A stretch of DNA of 5,372 nucleotides from positions 1 to 5,372 of the forward strand of contig CANKCT010000069.1 in the NCBI GenBank assembly GCA_947480465.1, given 5' to 3'. The notes under the pieces were generated by a model that saw only the letters and a list, made by a program, of their open reading frames with translations, was not told the origin of the DNA and searched no databases. This document shows positions 1 to 5,372 of this stretch, piece after piece. The stretch comes from Actinomycetota bacterium. Its GTDB lineage: Bacteria > Actinomycetota > Actinomycetes > Nanopelagicales > Nanopelagicaceae. Positions within the stretch are counted from its first letter, which is position 1; every line of letters begins with the position of its first letter. The translations under genes were made by a program, and so were the position numbers.

Positions 1-161
1 CAGTTGCGCTAGCTAATTTGAAGAATTCTGGAGCGGGAAATATTGGGACACAAGGCGTGATTATGGGTGCATCGCTCATAACAAGCATTCCTACAATCGC
101 TTTGTACTTTGCAACTCAAAAACACTTCATTCGTGGAATTGCACTTTCTGGTTTGAAATGA
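1..161 (+). CDS. Carbohydrate ABC transporter permease, MalG type (C-terminal end, partial)
   Basis: The window opens inside this gene; the reading frame starts at base 3 and gives 52 residues before the TGA stop. The fragment has the typical end of a MalG-like inner-membrane permease: a [19 protein letters not shown] stretch forms the last transmembrane helix, followed by a short amphipathic tail ([14 protein letters not shown]) matching the family pattern in which a (Y/F)F(V/I)+G(I/L/M)..G.(V/L)K tail closes the protein. Such permeases form the membrane channel with a second permease, a solute-binding protein and an ATPase. The partners presumably lie upstream, outside the window. Its stop codon overlaps the start of the secreted glycosidase gene, so transport and extracellular hydrolysis appear to be co-expressed. 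Substrate is not visible in the fragment; mannooligosaccharides are inferred from the downstream genes. Confidence 0.85.
   Translation, partial: VALANLKNSGAGNIGTQGVIMGASLITSIPTIALYFATQKHFIRGIALSGLK
158..161 (+). promoter_or_regulatory. ATGA stop/start overlap (translational coupling)
   Basis: The ATG of the glycosidase gene (158-160) shares bases with the TGA of the permease (159-161). No Shine-Dalgarno-like purine run sits at a usual distance upstream, so initiation probably depends on ribosomes finishing the permease. This supports 158 as the start, as does the signal peptide that begins immediately there. Confidence 0.7.
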
Positions 162-1930
162 TTTCTAAAAAGCGAAACTTCGCATTAGTAGCTCTACTGA
201 CTTTGAGCTTTCTTTTGCCACCAACGGCATTTAGTGCGGATTCAGCTGCGCAAGTTGAGACAGTTTCGCTGGGCTCTTCGAGCTTGCCTGTAGTCGTTGG
301 GATAAAGGGTTTGCCAATAGTTGCAAACCCTTTTGACCCGAGCCAAGCCAGAGTCGTTGCAACAATTAATCGACCAGATGGTACGACAATAGATGTAGAA
401 GGTTTTTGGTACCAAGAATATGCAGTTGCAAGTGTGTTGGGTCAAAAGAATGTAAAAAAGATTGGTGACCCATTCTGGAAGATTTCATTTACCTCGATAG
501 TGCCCGGAAAGTACGATCTAGCAATACAACCTGAGATCAATGGAGTTAAGTTGGCCGCGGTTTCGCACTCGGTTACGACTACTTATTCAGCAATTTCGAA
601 AGTGACTACATCGGGAAAATCTTTTCTCCGTGACTCAAAGCCATTTGTTCCAATTGCCTATAACATCGCTTGGTCAAATCGTTACGAAGAAGTTGAAAAA
701 TATAATCAGTGGTTTTCACGGGCTTCCAAAGCTGGTGTCAACGTTGCTCGAGTTTGGATGGCTGCATGGTCCATGGGTATCGAGTGGACCGACACTGGAC
801 TGGGCGACTATTCAAAGCGACTAGACAGAGCGTGGTTTCTTGATCAAGTATTTATTCTGGCCGCAAAATACAACATCGGAATTGATTTGGTCCTACTCAA
901 CCATGGTGCATTTAGCACGACTACAAATCCAGAGTGGTATTCAAATCCATACTCCGCATCTAACGGAGGTCCTCTGGCCGGTCCTGGTGAATTTGCAACG
1001 AATGAAATAGCTTGGAAATTCTGGGAACGCCGTTTGCGCTACATCATTGCTAGGTACTCTGCTTATCCTTCGCTCTTTACCTGGGAGTGGTGGAATGAAG
1101 TTAACTTCACACCTATTTCGAGTAATGATCTATCGGCTTGGATGTTGAAATCACGTAAAGTTTTAGAAGAGTGGGATCCATACAAGACACTCATAACTTC
1201 TTCATGGTCATCAGCGGCCAGTATGCAAAACTGGGATAGTTTGGATTACGCAGTTACACATGTGTATGACCCAAGTGATCCCATCAAGAGTTTAACTGTG
1301 CAGGCCGACGCACTCCGTAGCGCAGTTCCAAATAAACCTATTCTTGTTGGCGAAATGGGTTCAGGAACTGTTACCGAAGATCCATTTTCGGATCCAACAG
1401 GTTTGCATCTTCATAATGCGCAATGGGCAGCCACTTTTCTGGGCTTTGCCGGACCTGCGTCTTACTGGTGGTGGGATACCTACGTGGACCCACTTGATCT
1501 CTGGCCACATACAACGGGTTTAGCGAAGTTAACTAAGGGTTTAGATATTGCAACTATGACGCGGGCTCGCGCAAGTGGAATACTTCTAACATCTTGTTTA
1601 ACCTTATCTAATCCAACGACAACGATTGGTTGGATACGACATAACAACTTTGATCGCTCAGCTAAAACACTGCTCTTACTTGACGCGGCCATTGCATCAC
1701 TCAAGACCAAGAAGCCTATTCAAACCGTTTTTCCTGACCCAGTATCAAAAGGTGGAACTTTAAAAGTTGCGGTACAAAAAGCTGGCTCATACAAAGTGAC
1801 GTATCTTAATACTTTCACTGGCGCAGTTGTTTCTAGCCAGCAAGTCGCAACTGCAAATACCACCGTCACCATTAAAGTCCCTAAATTTAAGGGCGACATC
1901 GCCTTTCGTATAGAAGCGGTGCTACCGTAA
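158..1930 (+). CDS. Secreted GH5-like (clan GH-A) glycoside hydrolase with DUF5060-like N-domain; candidate mannan-degrading enzyme
   Basis: Predicted 590-residue exported glycosidase. Residues 1-26 form a Sec signal peptide (MISKKR, a hydrophobic core, then AFS|ADS as likely cleavage site); no lipobox cysteine, C-terminal anchor or LPXTG is seen. Residues about 33-145 resemble DUF5060, an N-terminal beta-sandwich ([22 protein letters not shown], a VPGKYDL strand). Residues about 150-470 are the TIM barrel: conserved Arg198 (NVARVW), acid/base Glu314 in WWNE, His368/Tyr370 in THVYD, nucleophile Glu399 in LVGEMG, then a GLHLHN motif (415-420) and YWWWDTY (436-442). Residues about 475-590 look like a C-terminal beta domain ending in a [12 protein letters not shown] strand, as in other glycosidases of this type. 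Both catalytic glutamates are present, so it should be active with a retaining mechanism. Beta-mannan as substrate is inferred from the neighbouring beta-mannosidase, kinase and isomerase; motifs alone do not exclude another beta-glycan. Confidence 0.85.
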   Translation: MISKKRNFALVALLTLSFLLPPTAFSADSAAQVETVSLGSSSLPVVVGIKGLPIVANPFDPSQARVVATINRPDGTTIDVEGFWYQEYAVASVLGQKNVKKIGDPFWKISFTSIVPGKYDLAIQPEINGVKLAAVSHSVTTTYSAISKVTTSGKSFLRDSKPFVPIAYNIAWSNRYEEVEKYNQWFSRASKAGVNVARVWMAAWSMGIEWTDTGLGDYSKRLDRAWFLDQVFILAAKYNIGIDLVLLNHGAFSTTTNPEWYSNPYSASNGGPLAGPGEFATNEIAWKFWERRLRYIIARYSAYPSLFTWEWWNEVNFTPISSNDLSAWMLKSRKVLEEWDPYKTLITSSWSSAASMQNWDSLDYAVTHVYDPSDPIKSLTVQADALRSAVPNKPILVGEMGSGTVTEDPFSDPTGLHLHNAQWAATFLGFAGPASYWWWDTYVDPLDLWPHTTGLAKLTKGLDIATMTRARASGILLTSCLTLSNPTTTIGWIRHNNFDRSAKTLLLLDAAIASLKTKKPIQTVFPDPVSKGGTLKVAVQKAGSYKVTYLNTFTGAVVSSQQVATANTTVTIKVPKFKGDIAFRIEAVLP

Positions 1931-1932
1931 TG
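1928..1932 (+). promoter_or_regulatory. TAATG stop/start overlap (translational coupling)
   Basis: The TAA stop of the glycosidase gene and the ATG of the LacI-type regulator share one base. Only a weak purine stretch (AGAAGCGG, around 1912-1919) precedes it, at a long spacing. The regulator is therefore probably translated by re-initiation and has no separate leader or promoter space of its own. Confidence 0.6.
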
Positions 1933-2970
1933 AGTGTGACTACATTGGATCGGGCGAATTCAACTGCTAATCCGCTAGCGCACCCAACGTTAGCCGATGT
2001 GGCGGCTATTTCTGGCGTTAGCATTAAAACAGCTAGCCGAGTAATGAACGGCTCGGAACAGGTTTCACAGAAAACCGCTGATAAAGTAAAAAAGGCGGCA
2101 AATCTAGTTGGCTATCGCTCTAATCGAATTGCACGTGAGCTTCGCGTCGGATCACTAAGTAATCTGGTGGGAATGATTATTTCAGACTTAGCAAACCCTT
2201 TTTATGCAGGTTTAGCAGCAGGGGCCGAAGAAAGGCTTAGCGAAGAAGGTCTGGACCTCATTCTTGCCACCGCTCGCGATGATGGTGACCGCGAAAAGAA
2301 ACTTATCGAGTCGCTACTAGAGCGCCGCGTGCGTGGGCTAATAATTGTTCCATCAGGTGAGGATTACAGTCATCTTCATCAAGAACGCAAACGTGGATTC
2401 TCATTCGTTTTTGTTGACCGCCCCGCCCCATATCTGGACTCTGATTCAGTTACAGTAGATAATCGCGGCGGAATTACAACTTGTTTAGATTATTTGATTG
2501 AAGAGGGTTGTAAATCGATTGCAATCATTGCAGATACAACAAGTATCTGGACAGCTTCAGAGCGAATTGAGGCATTTAAACAAGCAATGCTCAGCCGGAA
2601 ACTAGACAAAGGCAATGTGCACATTATTTCAAATGTTCACACTTCCGAAGAAGCTGTCACTGCAACTAGAAAACTTTTGAAAGAGAGAGCTGATGTTGAC
2701 GGAATTATCGCAACAAATGATTTGATTGCGATGGGAGTTGGTCAAACTGTGAACGCTTCAAAGCATAAAGTTAAAGTAGTAAGTTTTGACTTATTCCCCA
2801 CTGCTAATCTTCTCAACATCGCAACTTTGGACCACGATCCACAACGCTTAGGAAGAATGTCAGCTGAAATGCTGCTGCGACGATTTGAAAATCCAACGGC
2901 CCGTTCTTTTTCCACTGAGATTATGAAAGTTTCAATGAAAATCAACAAAGACGATTCGGTAGGGGCTTAG
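1930..2970 (+). CDS. LacI-family transcriptional regulator
   Basis: Full-length (346 residues) LacI/GalR-type DNA-binding protein. After a 17-residue leader, residues 18-66 form the helix-turn-helix (PTLADVAAISGVS, then IKTASRVMNG as recognition helix, then VSQKTADKV and VGYRSN). Residues about 64-74 form the hinge helix (NRIARELRVG), keeping the leucine that inserts in the minor groove in family members. Residues 78-340 are a periplasmic-binding-protein-like effector domain with standard landmarks: LVGMIISDLANPFYAGL, RRVRGLIIVPSG, FVDRP, VTVDNRGG, ADVDGIIATNDLIAMG and VSFD. The residues equivalent to LacI Tyr17/Gln18/Arg22 are Ile32/Lys33/Arg37, so its operator should differ from lacO. It lies between the glycosidase and kinase genes, so it most likely controls this operon, and itself, in response to a mannose-containing sugar. 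The effector is inference; no operator is recognisable in the window. Confidence 0.93.
   Translation: MSVTTLDRANSTANPLAHPTLADVAAISGVSIKTASRVMNGSEQVSQKTADKVKKAANLVGYRSNRIARELRVGSLSNLVGMIISDLANPFYAGLAAGAEERLSEEGLDLILATARDDGDREKKLIESLLERRVRGLIIVPSGEDYSHLHQERKRGFSFVFVDRPAPYLDSDSVTVDNRGGITTCLDYLIEEGCKSIAIIADTTSIWTASERIEAFKQAMLSRKLDKGNVHIISNVHTSEEAVTATRKLLKERADVDGIIATNDLIAMGVGQTVNASKHKVKVVSFDLFPTANLLNIATLDHDPQRLGRMSAEMLLRRFENPTARSFSTEIMKVSMKINKDDSVGA
2960..2966 (+). promoter_or_regulatory. Shine-Dalgarno site for the ROK kinase
   Basis: The run TAGGGGC lies inside the last codons of the regulator gene and ends 8 bases before the kinase ATG at 2975. The AGGGG core and spacing suit a ribosome binding site and support that start. 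The position also keeps the DVGATK phosphate loop at its usual distance from the N-terminus. Confidence 0.6.
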
Positions 2971-2974
2971 TTCG

Positions 2975-3883
2975 ATGACGAGATATGCACTGGGAATAGA
3001 CGTTGGCGCTACAAAAGTTGCAGTGGCCACTATTAGTGAAGATCTTTTGGTGCGCCAAAAGCAAGAAGTGGCGACACAGGCCGGCGATGGCGAGCAACTT
3101 TGGTCGAAAATCGAAGAAGTAATCGCTTCTTTCTTGGGCTCTGAAACCGGTGCCCTCCTTGGAATTGGAGTCGCATCCGCGGGTCCATTAGATATCCCCC
3201 ATGGAACGCTGAGTCCAGTAAACATTCCAGTTTGGAGAGATTTTCCAATCATTGAACGCCTTGAGAGTATCTCTGGTGGCACAAAAGTTGCTTTACACGG
3301 AGATGCTTTAGCGCTTGCCCATGCCGAACACGCAATTGGAGCTGGTCGTGGTTGGGAAAATATGTTGGGCATGGTTGTTTCTACCGGGGTTGGTGGGGGT
3401 TTAATTCTTAATGGAAAAGTTTTCCCTGGCGAAACAGGAAATTCTTGTTACATAGGTCATCACTCAATTAATTTTGATGGACGCTTATGTGTTTGCGGCC
3501 GTCAAGGTTGTGTTGAGGCGTACTCAAGTGGTCCGCGAATGGTTGCCATTGCACATGAAAACGGATTTGATCCTCAGCTTAAGACGTTTATCGATTTGGC
3601 CCAGTCTGCCCGAGAAGGTAATGCCATTGCTCTGGAAGCAATATCTCAAGGCACTCGCGCACTTTCTATTGGAATCATTAACTTCATAGGTACTCTCGAT
3701 ATCAACCATGTTGTAATCGGTGGCGGCGTTGCCGAAGCAGGTGAGATTTTCTGGAAGCCTCTGCGTGCCCATATTGAAGCCGAATCAAAAGCGATTGGGT
3801 TCTTAAAAAATATCCAACTAAGAAAAGCTGAGCTTCAGCGAGATGCGGGAATTTTAGGCGCAGCTCTTGCAGTTCTAAGGTAA
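2975..3883 (+). CDS. ROK-family sugar kinase, probable mannokinase/glucokinase
   Basis: Cytoplasmic ATP-dependent hexose kinase of 302 residues, the usual size for single-domain ROK kinases; there is no N-terminal DNA-binding domain, so it is not a ROK repressor. Motifs in order: phosphate loop DVGATK (9-14), GIGVASAGPLD (63-73), NIPVW (83-87), catalytic-base Asp110 in HGDALALAEH-like context (H108-G109-D110), GAGRG (122-126), VSTGVGGGLI (135-144), and the zinc motif His162 plus CVCGRQGC (Cys172, Cys174, Cys179) followed by Glu181 and SSGPR. The adenosine-side loop VIGGGVAEAG (247-256) is intact. Two positions differ from the textbook pattern: the Glu of ExGH, which contacts the sugar in characterised ROK kinases, is Tyr159, and the usual NDAN is GDAL. 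In this operon it would phosphorylate mannose released by beta-mannosidase to mannose-6-phosphate for the adjacent isomerase. Glucose or another hexose cannot be excluded. Confidence 0.87.
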   Translation: MTRYALGIDVGATKVAVATISEDLLVRQKQEVATQAGDGEQLWSKIEEVIASFLGSETGALLGIGVASAGPLDIPHGTLSPVNIPVWRDFPIIERLESISGGTKVALHGDALALAHAEHAIGAGRGWENMLGMVVSTGVGGGLILNGKVFPGETGNSCYIGHHSINFDGRLCVCGRQGCVEAYSSGPRMVAIAHENGFDPQLKTFIDLAQSAREGNAIALEAISQGTRALSIGIINFIGTLDINHVVIGGGVAEAGEIFWKPLRAHIEAESKAIGFLKNIQLRKAELQRDAGILGAALAVLR

Positions 3884-3888
3884 GGGAG
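3877..3888 (+). promoter_or_regulatory. Purine-rich ribosome binding region of the isomerase gene
   Basis: The segment AAGGTAAGGGAG spans the kinase stop codon. The first AAGG (3877-3880) is 10 bases from the ATG at 3891 and is the better-placed Shine-Dalgarno core; the second purine run is nearly adjacent to the ATG. The chosen start places the conserved ERPWG near the N-terminus, as expected for the isomerase domain. Confidence 0.5.
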
Positions 3889-3890
3889 AG

Positions 3891-4241
3891 ATGGAGCTAG
3901 AAAAATCTGAGCGCCCTTGGGGACGATACGAAGTCTTGCAAGAATCAACTCATCATAAAGTTAAATGTATTTGGGTTTTACCAGGGAAACGACTCTCTTA
4001 CCAACGCCACCAAAAGCGTGCAGAGCACTGGTTTATCGTGCAAGGCACAGCGTTAGTGACAATTAATGGCGTAGATCGAACTCTGCACGCTGGTTCGACG
4101 GTTGACTTTGCAATTGGCGTACTCCATCGGATTGCAAATATTGGAGAAGTTGAAGTGGTATTCGTTGAAGTTCAAACTGGAACTTATTTCGGAGAAGATG
4201 ATATCGAGCGAGTAGAAGACGACTTTGGACGGGGAAACTAA
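3891..4241 (+). CDS. Stand-alone type II mannose-6-phosphate isomerase (cupin domain)
   Basis: A 116-residue cupin matching the C-terminal isomerase domain of bifunctional mannose-1-phosphate guanylyltransferase/mannose-6-phosphate isomerase proteins (Pfam MannoseP_isomer), without the nucleotidyltransferase domain. Seen in order: ERPWGRYEVL (7-16), LSYQRHQKRAEHWFIVQGTA (35-54) with likely metal ligands Gln38, His40 and Glu45, then GVLHRIAN (76-83) supplying His79, and the diagnostic tail VEVQTGTYFGEDDIERVEDDFGR (92-114). In the family this tail is needed for isomerase activity, which argues for a true enzyme rather than a generic cupin. It would interconvert mannose-6-phosphate and fructose-6-phosphate, passing mannose into glycolysis directly after the kinase encoded 7 bases upstream. 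The second His of the usual HHxRAEHW is Gln41 here. Biosynthetic use toward GDP-mannose is a less likely alternative given the catabolic neighbours. Confidence 0.87.
   Translation: MELEKSERPWGRYEVLQESTHHKVKCIWVLPGKRLSYQRHQKRAEHWFIVQGTALVTINGVDRTLHAGSTVDFAIGVLHRIANIGEVEVVFVEVQTGTYFGEDDIERVEDDFGRGN
4231..4235 (+). promoter_or_regulatory. Possible Shine-Dalgarno site for beta-mannosidase
   Basis: GGGGA lies in the last codons of the isomerase gene, 11 bases before the ATG at 4247. The spacing is slightly long but acceptable. The gene starts 5 bases after the isomerase stop, so translation is probably also coupled. Confidence 0.45.
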
Positions 4242-4246
4242 AGACA

Positions 4247-5372
4247 ATGAATACATTAAAGGAACTAAAAGCTGACTGGACACTTGTCCTCTCACCTCGC
4301 CCAGATGCTTGGGATATCGAACCTGTTGCCGACGGACATAATGCCTGGAGAAACGACCCAACAAAAATAGTCCGCAAAGAAATCCCAAGTTCTTTTAAAG
4401 CCACAGTGCCTGGTTGTATTCATACCGACCTTATCGATGCAGGTTTTATCGATGACATTTCGATAAACGGTAAAGAACAAGATCAGTTCTGGATTTGGAA
4501 GACTGATAGCTCTTACACCGCGACTATCCCCCACAATAACTCTGCCGGAAATAAGCACTTAGTATTTATGGGGCTAGATACGATTTCTACGATTTCGATT
4601 AATGGGGTTGTAAAACTAACAACTAAAAATATGCATCGCTCTTATCGCTTAGATATTACTGATGAGATTTCACAGGGCGACGTTAAGTTAGAAATTTCTT
4701 TCAAAGCACCGTTAACCGATGCCGAAGAGCACGTCGCCAATCTTGGTCTGTATCCACGTCCGTATGACATGCCTTATAACTATCAGCGCAAGATGGCGTG
4801 TAGCTATGGCTGGGACTGGGGTCCGATAACTGTTTCATCAGGAATTTGGAAGCCAATACATCTTCACACTTGGGATGTGGCCTATGTTGATCACTTGGCT
4901 GTGGTTCCTACCGTAGAAAATGGAACACCGTCTTTTGAAATAAATGCACCGATAAAGGGTGAATTAGAGGGAGTTTCAGCCTCAATTCGAGTAATTCCTG
5001 CCAAAGGCGGTCAGAGTATTGCCGAATGGAATTTAGATTTAGCGGGTTCGACTTTCCAACAGGTTCTGCAAGTTCCCGAAGCCGAAATCTGGCATCCAAG
5101 GGGGCGAGGAAATCAACCTCTCTATAACATCGAGTTCAATCTCTTAGATTCTGCCGGTCAAGTATTAGAAACTCATACCAGGCGTGTTGGTTTTAGAAAA
5201 GTTGAACTAGATACCTCCATTGTTCGTGATAATAAAAATCTATTTGCAATCAAAGTTAATGGTGAGCGTTTATGGATTCGTGGGGCAAACTGGATTCCTG
5301 ATGATCCATTCCCAACGCGAGTTTCAAAAGAGCGATATCAGCAACGTATCAATGACATGCTTGAAGTAAATA
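4247..5372 (+). CDS. GH2 beta-mannosidase (N-terminal part, cut by window end)
   Basis: An open frame from ATG 4247 runs off the right edge and gives 375 residues, under half of a typical GH2 beta-mannosidase (about 800-850). There is no signal peptide, so it is expected in the cytoplasm, hydrolysing terminal beta-mannosyl residues of imported oligosaccharides. Residues about 8-200 form the N-terminal sugar-binding jelly roll: VPGCIHTDL (54-62), DQFWIWKTD (79-87), FMGLDTISTISING (107-120), NMHRSYRLDIT (128-138) and RKMACSYGWDWGP (181-193), the last close to the family hallmark. Residues about 205-318 match the immunoglobulin-like domain, ending in IWHPRGRGNQPLY and TRRVGFRKVEL. The TIM barrel begins with VNGERLWIRGANWIPDDPF (337-355). 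These motifs distinguish it from beta-galactosidase or beta-glucuronidase. The acid/base and nucleophile glutamates lie beyond the window, so intactness cannot be judged. Confidence 0.93.
   Translation, partial: MNTLKELKADWTLVLSPRPDAWDIEPVADGHNAWRNDPTKIVRKEIPSSFKATVPGCIHTDLIDAGFIDDISINGKEQDQFWIWKTDSSYTATIPHNNSAGNKHLVFMGLDTISTISINGVVKLTTKNMHRSYRLDITDEISQGDVKLEISFKAPLTDAEEHVANLGLYPRPYDMPYNYQRKMACSYGWDWGPITVSSGIWKPIHLHTWDVAYVDHLAVVPTVENGTPSFEINAPIKGELEGVSASIRVIPAKGGQSIAEWNLDLAGSTFQQVLQVPEAEIWHPRGRGNQPLYNIEFNLLDSAGQVLETHTRRVGFRKVELDTSIVRDNKNLFAIKVNGERLWIRGANWIPDDPFPTRVSKERYQQRINDMLEVN

Noticed and set aside
1379..1396. Repeated GGATCC/GATCC-like words with partial symmetry
   Set aside because: The symmetry is short, lies mid-gene in coding sequence for EDPFSDP, and shows no wider pattern that would suggest a regulatory site.
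1879..1894. Imperfect inverted repeat around AAATTT (CCCTAAATTTAAGGG) just upstream of the regulator gene
   Set aside because: It needs a one-base bulge, is AT-rich and weak, and encodes the conserved VPKFKGD strand of the glycosidase C-terminal domain. It has no T-run for a terminator and lacks the central CG expected of a LacI-family operator.
2932..3372. A 146-codon open frame on the minus strand
   Set aside because: It lies opposite the regulator end and the ROK kinase, whose motifs are clear and continuous. The antisense translation is rich in Ser, Pro and Ala and shows no recognisable domain.
4053..4404. Two overlapping minus-strand open frames of about 110 codons
   Set aside because: They overlap each other in different frames and lie opposite the isomerase and the start of the beta-mannosidase. 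Neither shows a domain or a ribosome binding site.
1..5372. Mobile elements, CRISPR arrays, tRNA or other RNA genes
   Set aside because: No direct-repeat arrays, transposase motifs, integrase fragments or structured RNA signatures were seen, and coding sequence fills the window almost completely.
4247..5372. GH2 gene as beta-galactosidase or beta-glucuronidase
   Set aside because: The WDWGP hallmark region, the NMHRSY and RGANWIP motifs and the overall order fit beta-mannosidase better than those relatives, and the neighbouring isomerase supports mannose.

Overview
The window looks like the inside of a single plus-strand sugar-utilisation operon from a bacterium. Six genes run head to tail with almost no intergenic space: junctions are a 4-base overlap, a 1-base overlap, and gaps of 4, 7 and 5 bases. 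Base composition is moderate (roughly mid-40s % GC by eye). The style of the LacI and ROK proteins, together with the low-GC coding, suggests a streamlined actinobacterium, possibly a freshwater acI/Nanopelagicales type. That is an inference, not something the sequence proves.

Layout: (1) the last 52 codons of an ABC sugar-transporter inner-membrane permease (MalG type), cut by the left edge; (2) a secreted 590-residue clan GH-A glycosidase, GH5-like, with an N-terminal DUF5060-like domain and a C-terminal beta domain; (3) a LacI-family repressor; (4) a ROK-family sugar kinase; (5) a small stand-alone cupin that matches the mannose-6-phosphate isomerase domain of type II enzymes; (6) the N-terminal 375 residues of a cytoplasmic GH2 beta-mannosidase, cut by the right edge before its catalytic glutamates.

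Together the genes describe a plausible route for beta-mannan or mannose-containing oligosaccharides. The secreted glycosidase cuts the polymer, the ABC transporter imports oligosaccharides, and beta-mannosidase releases mannose. The ROK kinase would then make mannose-6-phosphate, the cupin isomerase would convert it to fructose-6-phosphate for glycolysis, and the LacI protein would switch the operon according to a sugar. The beta-mannosidase and isomerase are the strongest anchors for mannose. The substrates of the GH5-like enzyme and the ROK kinase are inferred from context.

No RNA gene, CRISPR array, insertion sequence, rho-independent terminator or convincing promoter was seen, and no stretch longer than 10 bases lies outside a gene. 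The most unusual points are the altered active-site positions of the ROK kinase, the minimal isolated isomerase domain, and the GH5-like family, whose substrate specificity cannot be read from its motifs.
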